Notes: generated from the letters alone by a model not told the origin. DNA of 64,000 nucleotides from Diprion similis (GCF_021155765.1 NC_060112.1:17546001-17610000), one strand, 5' to 3'; shown: positions 1 to 13,106, numbered from the stretch's first letter. Program-made: numbers and translations.

Positions 1-2513
1 TTTTAGTGTAAAAAAAAGAACGCAGATTTCTTTTCGTTAAATAAAATTCGATTTTCGATTCGTTGCCTCAGAACAAATCTTTTCTTTTTTGCTTCCTTGT
101 ACTGGTCTACATACGTTATACGTGGTAGAAATACTACAAAGGTATATTGAAAAATATTATTTTGGCAAACTTCCGGGAGATAAGGAATTGCCTGTTGTAG
201 GCGATAAGGAACAACACCTTACTACCTCGCGGTAGCGAAGTTTAGATCAAGTTTTACGTAGTCTTTATTATTATTTTTTAAATTCTTTTCGCCTGGTTCG
301 AATCGAACGAGAATTAGTGGGGGAGACGAGACAAAGAAGAAATTTTCGTATCCGTGAACAGAGAAAATAAAAGGGGTGGAATTTCAGCCAGAATAAATTT
401 TACAAGAATTGAAAAAGTGATGCAGAAACTATTTCAGGAATGGCTAATGTGACTAGAACAATTCGGCTGATTGTGAATTTAACTGCAATGAGATTAATTA
501 TTCTTTGAAACAAAAACTATCTGATCGTCATTTACAGTGTAAAATACGACACGAACTGAACGAATAACAGACACACATCGGTTTTCCTGCGAAAAACATT
601 GCAGCACAAGTACTGGAATATTTACTTTGGATAATATTACTATCACAAATGTAAGATTGTTCAAATCAAAGTGCAGGACACTTTCGAGAATTAATCTTTT
701 TTGTATCTACTTTTATCAGCGACATTTTCAATCTTACGTAAATTATCAATGGGGAAATCAGCCTTGGGACGGTGAAGGGTGAGTGCTTTTCGAGAATTTT
801 TTCGACAAGTAAGAATTAAGTGGATATTTGCTAAACTCTGAGGATCTTTTCTTATTTAAAATTTCAACTACATCTGGTAATTTTTTCAAGTCATTCGAAC
901 CATGATTGATGGAGTTATTAACTACCTCCCACAGCAAGTTTCATTCGTGTTGGCAACTTGCGTACACTGTGGAGGTCGCAATTTTGATCTGAAGCCAACC
1001 AAACTGAAATTTTTTAATTCTTTGTACTATTTCTAAGACCACCTTATAGTAGTTCAAACTAGTGATGAAATATTTCTAGAGTTTCGAAAATATCCGTTCA
1101 ATATTTCTCTGTCGAAAAAATTCCCGAAAAGTATTCATTTTTTTTTTGACTCCCAAGGTAGGTTTCCCTCTTAATTGGAAAGAATACTAAAAAGCAACGA
1201 TGTAAGTATATAATAAAGTTTTCAACATTACCACAACCGTTGACCATTATCTTTCCTCGAGGAAAATGCAATATTTCCCCACGTATGATTTTCTTTCTTT
1301 TCTCGAACGTACGCAGAAAATGTGCAGCGTCTCGTTGTGCACGGTGCAAATTTTCATTCCGGCGCAGCAAAGTTTAACGTGCCGGAAGCTGCCGTTCCGT
1401 ACCGATGTCGCCATGTTTCTATACAAGCGCACTGTGTAGGTATGGGTAACTGACGAAGCAGGCGCAAATATGCGATACATCTCGATCACGAGAAAACTCA
1501 CTCTACCGACAATTACACACATTATTCAATGCCTGTACGCAGAAATTACCGGATCACTGAACGCCATCTTTCCGCACAAATGGCAGCATATAAAATTATT
1601 CACAGTTTAGATTATCATAATCTTAGATCAATCGTAAATGAACTTTAACGTGTGGATATCGCTTTAATCAGCTAGTACCAAATCAATGCAAAATACCTAA
1701 CAACGGTGCCGCCAATCGCGGATGCAGATACGAACGGCACAGAAACGACAAACTTCGATGATGGTTCACTTTTGCACAGGGTGAACATATTTTTTATCAA
1801 AAACAGCAAACAAACGTTCGTCTATAAAACGGTGAGATCCGTCATGTCCGTTGTTTCCTTTCGTTAGGGTACGAGAATAAGGAAGACAGAAATTTCCGTT
1901 GTCATTCAAATCGAGAGAAAGAAAGAAAGAACCGAATGTCATACGTATGTTGCACCATTGGCACGTCGTCGAGCTGCAGCGCAGCATCACTCTGGTCTTT
2001 TATTATTTCTCTCTTTCATCTCGGCCTCGTTCATTTTCTCCTCGGGTATTCGCCGGCAAAATCACTGCGTTGCGATGTAACAATCTTATACACTGTGCAG
2101 AGAACGACACACACGCACACATCTGCCCGTACGCAGTATAACTACATGCACTTTTCTTCTACGGTCGAATGCTGGTCGCGTTAAGAAGAGACGCGCCATC
2201 GCGATCCAAGAGAAAGAATGATATCGCCGCCGTCGCTGCAGTACGTAGGTCTAACGTATTTTGCAGCGCAGTTTCCGACTCGATAAGCGATTTTCTCATT
2301 TTTCTTTCCACCGTCTCCACGGTTAGGTTATCATTTTTCAAACTCTTTTTTACACCCTCGGCTAACGTGTGTTTATAATAAACAGTTCGATGTGTCTTTC
2401 ACGTCTCACTGACCTTATCCAAAATTGGAAATGAGAATTATATACGTATAAAGTGCGTACATCGTTCTCTTATCTTCACCGTATTTTTCTCTCTATCAAA
2501 GTTCAACGACACG

Positions 2514-2554
2514 TACATACATACATACATACATACATACATACATACATACAT
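2514..2554 (+). repeat. Tetranucleotide microsatellite (TACA)n
   Basis: About ten uninterrupted units, followed by a slightly degenerate extension (GAATACATACACGCA). Confidence 0.95.
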
Positions 2555-3291
2555 GAATACATACACGCATGCAGTATAGGTAGATGTATGCGTATTCAGT
2601 GTCGGTCCTCTTTGGAGTTGACTTTCCTACACGGGGGTTGGAGTTACTCTAATGCTAGAATTGAGGCTGCAGTCGCCTCCGCCTCCGCCTCCGCCGCCGC
2701 CGCCGTCGTCGTCCCGGTTGCCCGCCGGTCGAGCAAGAGTTTGCGTCCGCGACGAGGAGCATAGGGAAGGTATAGGTGTATAGGTGGGTAGGTGCACTCA
2801 GGGCCGCCGCCACGCGCACACGCGACGATATTTGCCTCGGCGAACTTGCAGCGGAGATCCTGCGAAATTTTCACTTTCAGACGCAACGCATTTGAACGAA
2901 TATATAGGTAGAAAAACGTATGATTCCCGTTGACGATCAGTTGTAGGTACCGTCGAAATTATGTATTTCCGTTTTGACAAAAGATACCAGAAGAGAAGAG
3001 AAGAGAAGAAAAGAGAATCGCACGACATCCTTATTGAACATGATAAAAATAATGAAATTTGATTTTTTCGAATTATAGATATAAAGCGAACCGAGCCGGA
3101 GGAAAATATTGAAGAAAAATTCAAAGTTTCGGTGCTCGGATTCTCAACAACAACAATTTTGACGATTGTCAAAATTCGTGATATCCGGAAGGAAACCGAA
3201 TGAATAAACTAATTATAAATGTGAAAGAAAATAATTTAAAGATTGGACACATTTTCTACAAGGATGCGCGTTAAAGATTTCTTTCATGCAA

Positions 3292-3312
3292 AGAGAGAGA
3301 GAGAGAGAGAAG
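3292..3312 (+). repeat. (AG)n microsatellite
   Basis: About ten AG dinucleotides, in a purine-rich stretch. Confidence 0.9.
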
Positions 3313-5399
3313 ATGGTCTTTGTAAAAGGAGACGAGGATGCAATCCGGTTGCTGGAACGTTTCGGTACCGAGTGGCGTGTCGTGTCGGATAGATGCAATG
3401 CATTCGTGTTTTTGGCCACCGGAGTAAAATCGACTAGGTACGAGTCTGGTGGCGAGTCTTCGTGGATCTCCGCCGGGCTTCGGGGCTTATATTGATCACG
3501 CGACTGCACGATATTCGAGAATATGTTGTAAAGACTCTATCCACGCGAAATATAATGGCGAATACTCTAGCGGCGGGCTGCTCGGCTGCCGTTCGTTCGT
3601 GGTGCACAGCAGAGGCCGGTGCACTCCGAGGCCGACGCGGAGGCTGGCTGCATCCACCGGTGTACCAACGCCTCTCCCTCCCCCCCCATTCCGCTGTCTG
3701 TCTCTCCCTCTCCCTCTCCCTTTCTACCCACACAAAAGTACCCGAGGCTGCTGATTCTCTCAAGAATTTCACTCCCGGCATGATTCGATGCTTGCGTGTA
3801 TAAGTTAGCATGCATGTGTACATACAGCGAGCAGCTGATCGCGCCCGTGTCTCTAAGTCGTGTAACTTTATCCAAGTTAGAGTTAGATGGAGAGAAGAAG
3901 AAAATGATGAAATCGAAACGTTTTACATAGGCGCTCGAAAAACTTGGACTCCTCGATTTATAATCAGATAGAGAAAAGAGAAGGAGAGAGTGGGATAAAA
4001 AGAATCAATAATATCGTCTTGCTCTTTAAGATCAACCCTGAATGGAACAAAGCGCGTATAAATTCACGGGGTACAAGGCATACGAGAGTATTGAGGTGTA
4101 TATAATAATGAAAAGTGTTAAGATAGATTTTTCGCTATCGAATTATAGTGGAATTTTTGTGATTTTTAGACATATTTGAAGTGCAGCTGAACGTGTATAA
4201 TTATACGTGTGACGTGCGTATAATTGTGCCTATAGAAATTTCACCCGATGGCGAACAAAAGTTTGAGAAAATAAATACGTAGAGAGAAATAATCTATATT
4301 ATACCGTTATTAGGATGAAATCTTATGTATGTATCTATAAAATTAGGGTGCAGGGGCGTAAGTAAAAATTGAAGATTTTCACGATTCGTTAAAGATTGAA
4401 AGAAAAAAGAGAAAGATAAAAAAAAAAGGAAAGAAAGACAAGCAAACGTCTGTCTGGCATTGTGTGTCGTGCATCAACGCCGGGAGACGATAAACGGGGG
4501 GGTCGAGTAGCCGGCGATGCAGCGACTAATCGAAAGGCTGAAGGTTCCTCGCAGCATCCCTCGTCTCGCTGTTGGGGCTGGACGGCGTGGAGCGATGCCG
4601 GTGGTGGGGAGGGAGGACTCGAGAGGACCTTGGCCTTTTCGCTTGGCAAAAATAAAACCTGTTGATACGGGAGTGCATCGTTGATGCTGATGCTGCTGCT
4701 GCCGTTGGTCCTGCTGCCGTTTCTGTCGCGGCAGCAGCACCAGTCAAACTGAACATCTCTTCCTCCTAGCTGCCCTTCGAATATAGGCTTCTATTATGGA
4801 AGTCCTTCCAACTAACTAACGTTAATTTCCTACCTTGGTTAGCGGGTAGCAGAATATTTTGCCGCGCTCATGCTGCTCATATGCTCATCGTGTTACCGTG
4901 TATATACACTAACGCTTTACAAGTGTAAGAAAGAATGAAAGAATTGATTGAAGGGGAAATTATAACGAGGATGAGGATCGAAGGTGTTATACTTATACTT
5001 TTCTTCAAGATTTCAATTTCTGCAGCCATTCTTTTTTCTGAAAAAGCTGTAGAAATCAAATCTAGATTAGGTAAGAGTACGGTACCGTTCGTTCATTCGG
5101 TAATGCCTTCACACGGGTTCTTGGGTAATTTGAAAATATCAATGTAACGCTGAAGACGTCTGAATTTATTTCCGATATGTCGTTACTCGCCGCGACGTAT
5201 GAGTGCGATAAATACCGCGAAAAGACAAACAACGTAGATGACAAGTACTCGAATTGTGATTGAATCAGGCACGAGGAAAAAAAAACGATCCAAAGGAGAT
5301 AAAAAACGTACAAGAGACACGAAGAAGTAGAAGATGGTAACCTTTTGCCACAATTAGTAGGTAGAAAAAAAATGAACCGTGATAAATGAAAGGATTGAT

Positions 5400-6250
5400 A
5401 GTGCGAAGGGCTCTATCTATCTCTGCACGACGAGTCGATCCTCGTTCCACCCCACGAAGAAATAATCGCGCATAAATCACGGCGTATACGGACGACAAGG
5501 CGACGGGGGTTGCTAACTGGAGGGCCGCAGGGCATCGAGGCGATTGCGGAGCAGAGGTTAGGTGCAGCGACGCCGTCGACAGGCTGCCGCGTTGGTCGTT
5601 CCTTCGGTCTGTTGCAGGGGTACGAGGAGGAGAGACGCAGCCAACCACCGGCAGCACCGGTCGCCCGACCGGCGAGCAGACGCCTCGACACAACCACCAC
5701 CACTACCACCACCGCTACCACCACCACCACCACCACCACCACCACCACCATCGCGCCGCTCCCCTCGTCCCGACGCGATCCTCTCCTCCCAGCGATCCCG
5801 CAACCGTCGTTTCGGACTAGACAGACGTGAGACAGAGTCCGCGACCTCTTCGGCCCTCTCGCGATTCCACGACGACGACGACGACGACGAAGGATCGTCG
5901 ACCACCCCGTCCGACGGCGAGGAGGAGGAGGAGGAGGAGGAGGAGGGGGAGGAGGAGGTGGTGGTGTTGGCGGAAGGGCGCAAGCGCACCGCCGATCCGC
6001 GACCCTCGACGTCTTCTCGACAAAGGGAAGCCTTGGCCCAGAGGCCTACCACAACTTGCTTGTTTAGTTCTGTCGCCGCTGCATGTCTGGTCTGCCCGGT
6101 GGCGGACCGGACTGGTCCTGATGTCTATAGATGCTAACTAATGTCTTATACTGCTCTTGTGTAGGCTGCAGTCCGCTGCGAAACTTACCCCTATTGTAAC
6201 GCGCGCCTAGATCCTGTAACGACACCCTTCTTCGGGCCAAAACATTACGC
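5400..6250. other. GC-rich, CpG-rich low-complexity block with trinucleotide repeats
   Basis: Holds (ACC)n at 5692-5751, (GAC)n at 5870-5890 and (GAG)n at 5921-5957, separated by CpG-rich DNA. Several frames are open on both strands (up to 191 codons, Asp/Glu/Pro runs on plus; Ser/Gly runs on minus). That is expected of such composition and not evidence of a protein. The plus-strand frame ending at 6137 is the least bad coding candidate. The composition suits a promoter or 5' untranslated first exon. Confidence 0.6.
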
Positions 6251-6528
6251 CCCTGTCATATTATACCCTGAGCAATTTTTTTTTTTTTCTCAGTCTTTTT
6301 CTTTTACAAAGAGACGCGGATTCTCTGACTATAGTATACCGGTTACCCCTTTCGATCCGATTTCTTGCTGCGGGAAATCTGCGAGGTTATACGGTGGACA
6401 AATTTTAACCGGAGTTTGTCGATCGTATGCACTCGATGCTAATATTTTTGCGATACGTTCACTATACGATCGGAGAGAAGAAAGGCTGCACGACTATTTT
6501 TGTACACTGTCGTCTCATTAGCGATTCT

Positions 6529-6794
6529 AGCGCCATCTCAGAGCAGGCGTAAAACCGGGTATTAACCTCGATTTTTTTACGACCTTAAATTTCGCGTTGG
6601 ACTTGGAATATAAATTGCTGCATCTTACTAAGAGACTAATGTTCTATATATTCTACAATGTTCGGGGACGTAAATGATGTTTTTGTTAGCTTAGGTTGGG
6701 TTGGGTTAGGTTATTTTCGTGAAACTTTTCTCATTGTCGTTCTGGCTACGCCCGATTCCGTCGCAAAACAATATGGCGCCACCCTAGATGGCAG
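6529..6794. promoter_or_regulatory. Pair of CTCF-like sites with a YY1-like element and a TTAGG-like tract
   Basis: The minus strand reads TGAGATGGCGCTA at 6528-6540 and the plus strand ACCCTAGATGGCAG at 6781-6794; both contain the AGATGGC core favoured by insect CTCF. AACAATATGGCGCC at 6767-6780 fits YY1/Pho. The cluster adjoins the GC-rich block ending near 6250 and may be a promoter or boundary. Confidence 0.35.
6691..6713 (+). repeat. Short degenerate TTAGG/TTGGG tract
   Basis: TTAGG, TTGGG, TTGGG, TTAGG, TTA in perfect 5-bp register. TTAGG is the canonical arthropod telomere unit. At four and a half units this may be an interstitial telomere-like seed or a promoter-associated AGGTT motif. 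Confidence 0.45.
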
Positions 6795-7340
6795 GCTAGG
6801 CAATTAATGTAAATTTCAAAATCACAAAGTCAGTTTCATCAAGAGCAATTCGTCGTGGCAATTATTTAATCGGTGTTGTGATTATTATTATTTTTTTTTC
6901 AATATTTTTTTCAACGTAACAAAGACACTTGCAATCATCCCATGGCTCTCTCTCTCTTTATACCGCTTAGACGTTTATTTCATATGAGTTGCAAAATATT
7001 GCCGCAAAAAAAAAAATCAACGGCATCATCTGAGTTACACTATCCTGGCATTTGTCATAATATCCAGTCGAAGTAAAAAGAGTGAAAATTTCTAAAACAC
7101 TCTCACGCTCTGAAGGATAGTAGGTACAAGAATTATGGAAAAAGTATACATAGATGTAATATTGCGAATAAGCGGATGGGTGAAAAAGAGGTCAATTCCT
7201 CGCTTTATCGTATCACTCATGAAGATAAGGAAAGGTGAACAAATGTATTTATATAATGCCAGCATGTTTTACGCGTCTTTTCATCAGTGTTTTTCGTACA
7301 CAAAGTACTCGTTTCTATGACGGTCGAGTGAGTCTGCAAA

Positions 7341-7352
7341 TGCGCATGCGCG
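7341..7352. promoter_or_regulatory. NRF-1-type palindrome in an otherwise gene-free region
   Basis: TGCGCATGCGCG is a near-perfect NRF-1 site, followed by a CG-rich GCGCGCGTGCGC stretch at about 7411. No gene is recognised within 10 kb. It may mark a promoter of an unannotated or non-coding transcript. Confidence 0.35.
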
Positions 7353-10300
7353 GAGTACTAAAAATACCACTTTCGAGTCCTAGAAGTTAAGAGTGTTATT
7401 TTCTGAACCGCGCGCGTGCGCTGTTGCATGAAAGTCTGACATTACGCGACCCTAACCTCACATTCTTGCTTCGTGAAAAACCGCGTAATACACTCTGGTT
7501 ATTTAAAGAATCGTGTGCAACGAGGAGGCAACGGTCTTTTTGCCTCGCGTATTTGCAATATTCATCATCGGTTCACCTACGACTGATATTGCAAGCTTAC
7601 GCTGTTACACGATATTCTATTTATTTGGTACTTGTGGACTATACCAGCCAGAATAAGCTGACTTGTTTTACATGCATGTTTTGAATTTTTAAAAACGTAC
7701 ATAGAACTCAAAATTTCACATCCTTCCATCTTTCGTGTAAAATGAGTGATTGGTCCTAGTCATCATGATTAAAACATCCATCAGACTGTAAAATGGGAAA
7801 CAATTTGACGAGTTCAAAGTAAAATAATTTTTCGTTCAAGCTCTTTGAGTCCGGACTACAATCATCCACGCCAGCCAGAAATACCTAATTTTGGCCTTTT
7901 TTCGGCCTGTGTGGGTATCCCTTGCTATACATATATGTATGTCTCATATCGCTCTCCTATACATTGCTATAGTCTCACCGATATCTGAACATGAAACATA
8001 TTATACAGCCTAAAAATTTCACGCCACTCGGTCAAATTTCACGACGACCGGTCGCGAGTTATTTCGCGTCTAAATCGGGCAAATAAATCTTTTCTCTTCT
8101 TTATTCTGACAGTACGTTTCCAAATACTATTAACCTCATTATGATTCAATTCTTAAAATTTTTTGGTGCGTCATAATTAGTATATGAGTATATATACTAG
8201 TGGTGGGTATATGTGTTTGCAGAAAATGCACTAAAAGATGTTATTGATAGAAAAAAAAAAAAAAAAAAAATTGTGCGTAAGTTATTGCAGGTAAAAAAAA
8301 AAATTGTCTCAAACTGCAGATCTAGAGATGAATAAAGTATCCATGTCTGATTTATAATACGGCGTAAAAAGAGAATATGATAGGCCTCGAAATTGCTAGG
8401 ATCGAGTATCCGGAATTCAACTTCCGGTATCGTCAATATTTTTCAAGCTCATTCACCTGCAAAGTGTCTTGGAATATTGAAAATTATTCAATTTAACAGA
8501 GCCAATGGCATACAGCATATTCCATAAAAAGGCTATTATATCCATTTTTTTAAACGTCTACTTTTTTTTATTACATCTGCATCAGTAACGTAGTGTGAAA
8601 AGAAGGAAGGAAAATAATAAGAGAGAAGTACTTTTCGAGTTATAAAAATCAAAAGCTTCCTTTTCCAAATATGGAATCGAGTATTTTATTCTGCCTGGTT
8701 AATAATTTGAGGCGATACCAACCGCAAAGGCTTGGCCAATATACATCCACGAGCCAATCATCTGCATGAGAATACTCGGAGATTTGAAGTGAGTGGCCGG
8801 TATGCGCAAAACTCGTTTATTACGCGTCGAGAAGAAATAAAAATTACGATTTTTTTTTCACATTACCAACGTCGTGTGGTCATATTTTATTTCTACAAAA
8901 GATGTAGAATAAAATTACGCGATGATGTCCACGTGTGTGTGGTTTATTTTCTCTTTTTCATTTATTCATTTTCGCAAATATAACGAGCTTGGCATATCAT
9001 CGGCAATTCAAGTGCAAAAATAAGTCAAGCCGGACGGAGCCAGCCGCACCGCGTGTTACGTGTGGCTTGAGTAAGCTATAATCGCGCCTCGTGTTACTAC
9101 TATCGCGAAATTGAAGTGCTATAACGGTTCGTCAAAAAATTGATTAGCCTTATAGAGTTTGTTTTAATTTCATTTCTAACCGCAACGCAATCATACAATA
9201 TGTATATATGTATATATATAAGCTGTTGTAATGTAACATATAATAATGCTGAAAAAATGTTGGATTGCGTTTGAAAAAAGAGATTAGAGAATTATCCTTA
9301 TATTCTTCTCTCTGACATACGTATGAAGAAAAAAACTCCTACCGTAACTGGAGTTTCGTTTACATTCTGAAAAAGCCTTTGCAATATTATATGATAAGAA
9401 TCAAAGCGTAATAAATATCGTGTGTAAAATATTTTGGATTTTCCATTGCTGTTCACATCGGTAATATGCTGTACATATGAATATGCATGTACACAGATAC
9501 ATAGCGACACATGTCGGACAGACGATGATCTAATTGTTCTGGCGTACTAAAATATGAGTCCAAACTAATTATCGTGAATGTTGGCAAGTGTTATAGCAGT
9601 AGAACGGAGGTATAATAATCGAGGAAAAAATGTCAACGGCTGTACACTCAGCGCGTTTTACAAAATGGTGGATTTTACTCGGGGCAATGAAAAAGAGGAA
9701 GGGTGGATTGAGAAAACCACGTGTGCGTTCCACGTATACGATATTGAGGTAATCCTTGGTACGAAAAATCCTATAATTAAAGAATTCATTCGTCTCGATA
9801 ACCGAAAGCTCGTATATTATAATAATCAGGCCATTTGAGTCACTCCCTCTCCCTCTTCCACTCACCTTTTCATTCTTTTTTTATTATTCCTGAAAGACCA
9901 TTAATCGATCACTCATTTACAATATGAGATTAGTGTAGTTCAGAATGAGGTATAACAGACTCGAAACGTTTTCTTTCAACGTTTTTGCAATGTTGCAGAA
10001 AGCCCAGGGCTCGATCCCGAATTATAAGATTTTCGCATTTTCCTCGCAAAAATCGTCTGGTAGTCTGATTATGCGATTTTAGGCTTACCAAATGAAATAA
10101 TCAGGCGATGTCGCACGTAATCGAGCGACGTGTAGTTTAATCTCGAAGTCGCGAAAATGCGCGGCGAATACCGCGGCGGTGGTCCGCGTAGGCCTAAAAT
10201 TCAACGCGATCACTGATCACCGTACGCATGTAGAGTCGTGCGATACGACGGTTCGCGTATCTTCGTTCTTCCGTTGCAAAAAAAATGTACAACTGATCCG

Positions 10301-10683
10301 ATCAGTACATGAACTCAATTGGAACCGGGTTCCCTGTGTCATTTTTTATTTTTACGTCCTGATTAATATTACCGTTTTATTTTACACCCTGCAAGCTGAT
10401 TGTCGCGTTAGTGATTAACATGCGATTTATACTCTCAAAGGTGACAAAAAATATTTTTGCTTCTTTCGTTATCGCTCGTTTGAGAAAAGAAAGAAAGAAG
10501 AAAAACGCAATTGGCAAAGTTTAAGTCGTAAAAAGTATTTCTTAAACCGTGTTTCGTTGTTTCGAAGAAATTGTTTATTCTTATTTACCTTGAAATAAGT
10601 AGATGAAAAAAAAAAAAAACTTTACTCAGCTCAAGGAAATTCTGCGTTACGTACTTCTACCATTATAGTCTCTAAATTTAGTG

Positions 10684-10789
10684 GAGTAAAAACCGAGCAA
10701 ATCCGACAGGAGTGAGATTTTACGGCAGTAAATCTAGAAAAATATTTAATAAAATCTCACTGCTCATTGCAGTGGCTCGATTTTTACTC
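10684..10789. repeat. 106-nt imperfect hairpin, pre-miRNA-like
   Basis: The outer stem pairs GAGTAAAAACCGAGC (10684-10698) with GCTCGATTTTTACTC (10775-10789), one mismatch. An inner 12-bp perfect stem pairs AGTGAGATTTTA (10711-10722) with TAAAATCTCACT (10750-10761). Between the two stems lies an unpaired bulge, and the loop is 27 nt. Size and shape would suit a miRNA precursor or a very short MITE. Confidence 0.7.
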
Positions 10790-11843
10790 AAAAAGCGTGA
10801 AGTTTTAATTTAAAAAATTTATAAATTACAGTAGATACTTTCTCCCAACTGAAGACAGTTTGATCAATATTCTGAAATAACAATTCCATCCGATAATTGA
10901 TAGCATGGAATGTCAAAGAAATAGGTTTAGTTGGTAAGCATCGTTGAATGATATTATTTAATAAAATCGATAAGAATTTTCTTAATCAAAGTGAAATTCG
11001 GATAACTTTTTTCATCAAATCAAATATCCGCAGACTGTACAATATTTTTTACAGACCAGTACCACTACCGATTACGTAAATTTTAAACCGTGAAATGGAA
11101 AGAAGTAAATGAAAAAAAGAAAAAAAAACTTACAGGACATATGAATTTCAGCACATCTTCTAAACGTTGGAAAATATATCGAATGATTCTTCAATCAACC
11201 ACCAACAATTGTTACAAGGTGAATTGTAGCCGATGGCATCCGTTCAATTCTCACCATCGGCGACATTCGCGCGTCGAATAACCCGTTAGCATGTAATACA
11301 TAAAAATATACAGAAGCACGTACGGTGCGCGATTTTGTGGTAAATATGCCGAGCTCACGTACACATCGACAGAGTGCGTAGGATAATGGAATAATTAAAA
11401 CGAAATTCATCGGCCGTGGACACGTGTCACCTCCTGAAACGACCCAACGATTCGTTGGATTTTTTTCTTCAGCGTAGGCCTTATTATACACGGCTGGCTA
11501 TACGAATCATACTCTCGCAGTTCGAAACTTCTCCGCGCGACGTCCACGAGCCATTTTGTATTTTTTTACATACATTATGTACAATTTATGTTACGAGACA
11601 AAAGCTCAAGTTCTTCGATGCCCAGAATATTGAGTCACACGGTGTGTACGTCGGTAATTTTAATTTTTTATTCATTAGTTTTTCCTTTCTTCCCCGATCA
11701 CTATTGCAATCAATCGTCGATTCGATTAATTGAAAATGGATACGCGAGCCATGCTGGCCGACGACGCGTGGTGATATACATACGTGTAACAACGTCCGGT
11801 ATGCACACGTATAATGATTTCGATGCACGACTCAAGCTGGTTT

Positions 11844-11857
11844 AAAATGGCGGCCAT
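11844..11857. promoter_or_regulatory. Palindromic YY1/Pho-like element
   Basis: AAAATGGCGGCCAT contains two inverted GCCAT cores (ATGGC and GCCAT), the Pleiohomeotic/YY1 recognition word. No gene is recognised near it. Confidence 0.3.
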
Positions 11858-12180
11858 AAGAGCCGACGGTTTGAATTTTATGGAAAACTCGATGCAGCAT
11901 AGCCCGTCTTATAGATTCGTGGCTTCGAGAAATTGACCAAAGAAATACAAAGAATCAATCTGCATAATTGATCACGATACTCGGTAAAAACCCACGCAAC
12001 TAGACGATGGTCGATAATTTTTCGGAAATTTTATATTCCGAGCTCCGTTTCACGTATAACGATTTCATAAACGTCAATCTCGTCCACGAGCGTCGAGAGC
12101 GAGAGACGTTATCACGGATTCGTTGAATTTTTTTTCTTTTTTTTTTATAAATATATCGATTGTCATTTGCTACAAGTGTA

Positions 12181-12232
12181 TATTATTACTATTACTACTA
12201 TTATTATTATTGTTGTTATTATTATTATTATT
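12181..12232 (+). repeat. (ATT)n-type trinucleotide repeat
   Basis: Imperfect ATT/ACT/GTT units over about 50 bp. Confidence 0.85.
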
Positions 12233-12866
12233 TACAAAATGAGTCCATTTGGTGGACGGTACGTATACGTATATGAAGATAATTATGCGTGCGTTAGAAA
12301 AGTGGAGAGGTTGAGAGAAAAATATATAATTCTCTCCGTGGAGTAGACGGCGAAACGGTGTTCTCCTCTCGGTTATACAATCGCGCAGGAATATGTAGAT
12401 AGGTATTTATAAAACTAGGAATAAGCGAGTCAGGCCGACAGAGTATATCTCGAAACCATTATGTGTGTACGGACACCAACTAGAGAGCCGCAGGACGGTT
12501 GGAGACCAAGTCAAGACATGATCCCCACTTACCAATTGGTACCGTTCAACCGTAAGAATTAAAACGTCGAATTACCGAGCAAATTCGTACTCGCGAGGCG
12601 TAATGTGTAGTAACAGAGAGAACTCGATGAAACGGGGTGTGAATCCGAGCCCCGATTTATACCCTGTGTAATATGCAGTGTAGAAAAGGTAGCGAAAAAG
12701 TTTGAGAAACGTGTAAAAATTATCGACATTCAGACATAATATTCGTATAGACGCAGAAAATGAGCGAGCTTGGCGATTCTGAATATGTATATCGTTTTCA
12801 CCGTTGTTATAATCAGCGCCGGAGTGTTTTATTATATATATTTACTTCGATAAGCAAAGCCAATAA

Positions 12867-13106
12867 CCGACACGCTGTGTTACGAAAGAGATTTTATTAA
12901 TTCCTAGCTTAGATTATGACAATAGCGACGACGAGTTGTCCATGCTCGCGTTGAACCACACCGATGTCTGCGGATTCAGCGATGATATTATCTTCGACGT
13001 CGGTACACATCTCGACGAATTTTCTCGAGACATCGGTCGCCGAAATGTCCGTGGAACAGATTCGGTGACGTTAGATACAGTTCTTTGTTTGCGAAGAAAA
13101 CTGTAA
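12867..13106 (+). CDS. Orphan exon-like open frame, possibly a last exon; product unknown
   Basis: An open frame of 79 codons ends in TAA at 13104. It reads as an acidic, coding-like peptide (DYDNSDDELSMLALNH, DVCGFSDDIIFDVGTHLDEF, GTDSVTLDTVLC) in a region with no other gene. A pyrimidine-rich ATTCCTAG precedes it and could be a splice acceptor at 12908, making this a terminal exon of a plus-strand gene. The frame has no ATG before 12942. The reverse strand is also partly open. No family is recognised; the SDDELSMLAL stretch vaguely recalls acidic starts of PIF/Harbinger transposase-derived proteins, but that is weak. Confidence 0.25.
   Translation, partial: PTRCVTKEILLIPSLDYDNSDDELSMLALNHTDVCGFSDDIIFDVGTHLDEFSRDIGRRNVRGTDSVTLDTVLCLRRKL

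Larger units (their letters stand above)
1..5399. other. Gene-free region, AT-rich with GC-rich islands
   Basis: No gene supported. Islands at about 2640-2850, 3410-3700 and 4440-4750 have CpG-rich, low-complexity DNA with open frames on both strands and no recognisable protein. A GCC/GTC trinucleotide run at about 2676-2712 and pyrimidine runs at 3675-3722 are present. It may be intergenic or a long intron. Confidence 0.6.
6251..12866. other. Gene-free region
   Basis: AT-rich DNA with only short chance frames. It contains the CTCF/YY1 cluster near 6.5-6.8 kb, an NRF-1 palindrome at 7341, a 20-A run at 8251-8270 and the hairpin at 10684. I see no exon with credible splice sites. Confidence 0.6.

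Noticed and set aside
5413-6141. Several long overlapping open frames (up to 191 codons) on both strands
   Set aside because: All are driven by ACC/GAC/GAG trinucleotide repeats and high GC; runs of Pro, Asp, Glu, Ser and Gly with no domain. Both strands are equally open.
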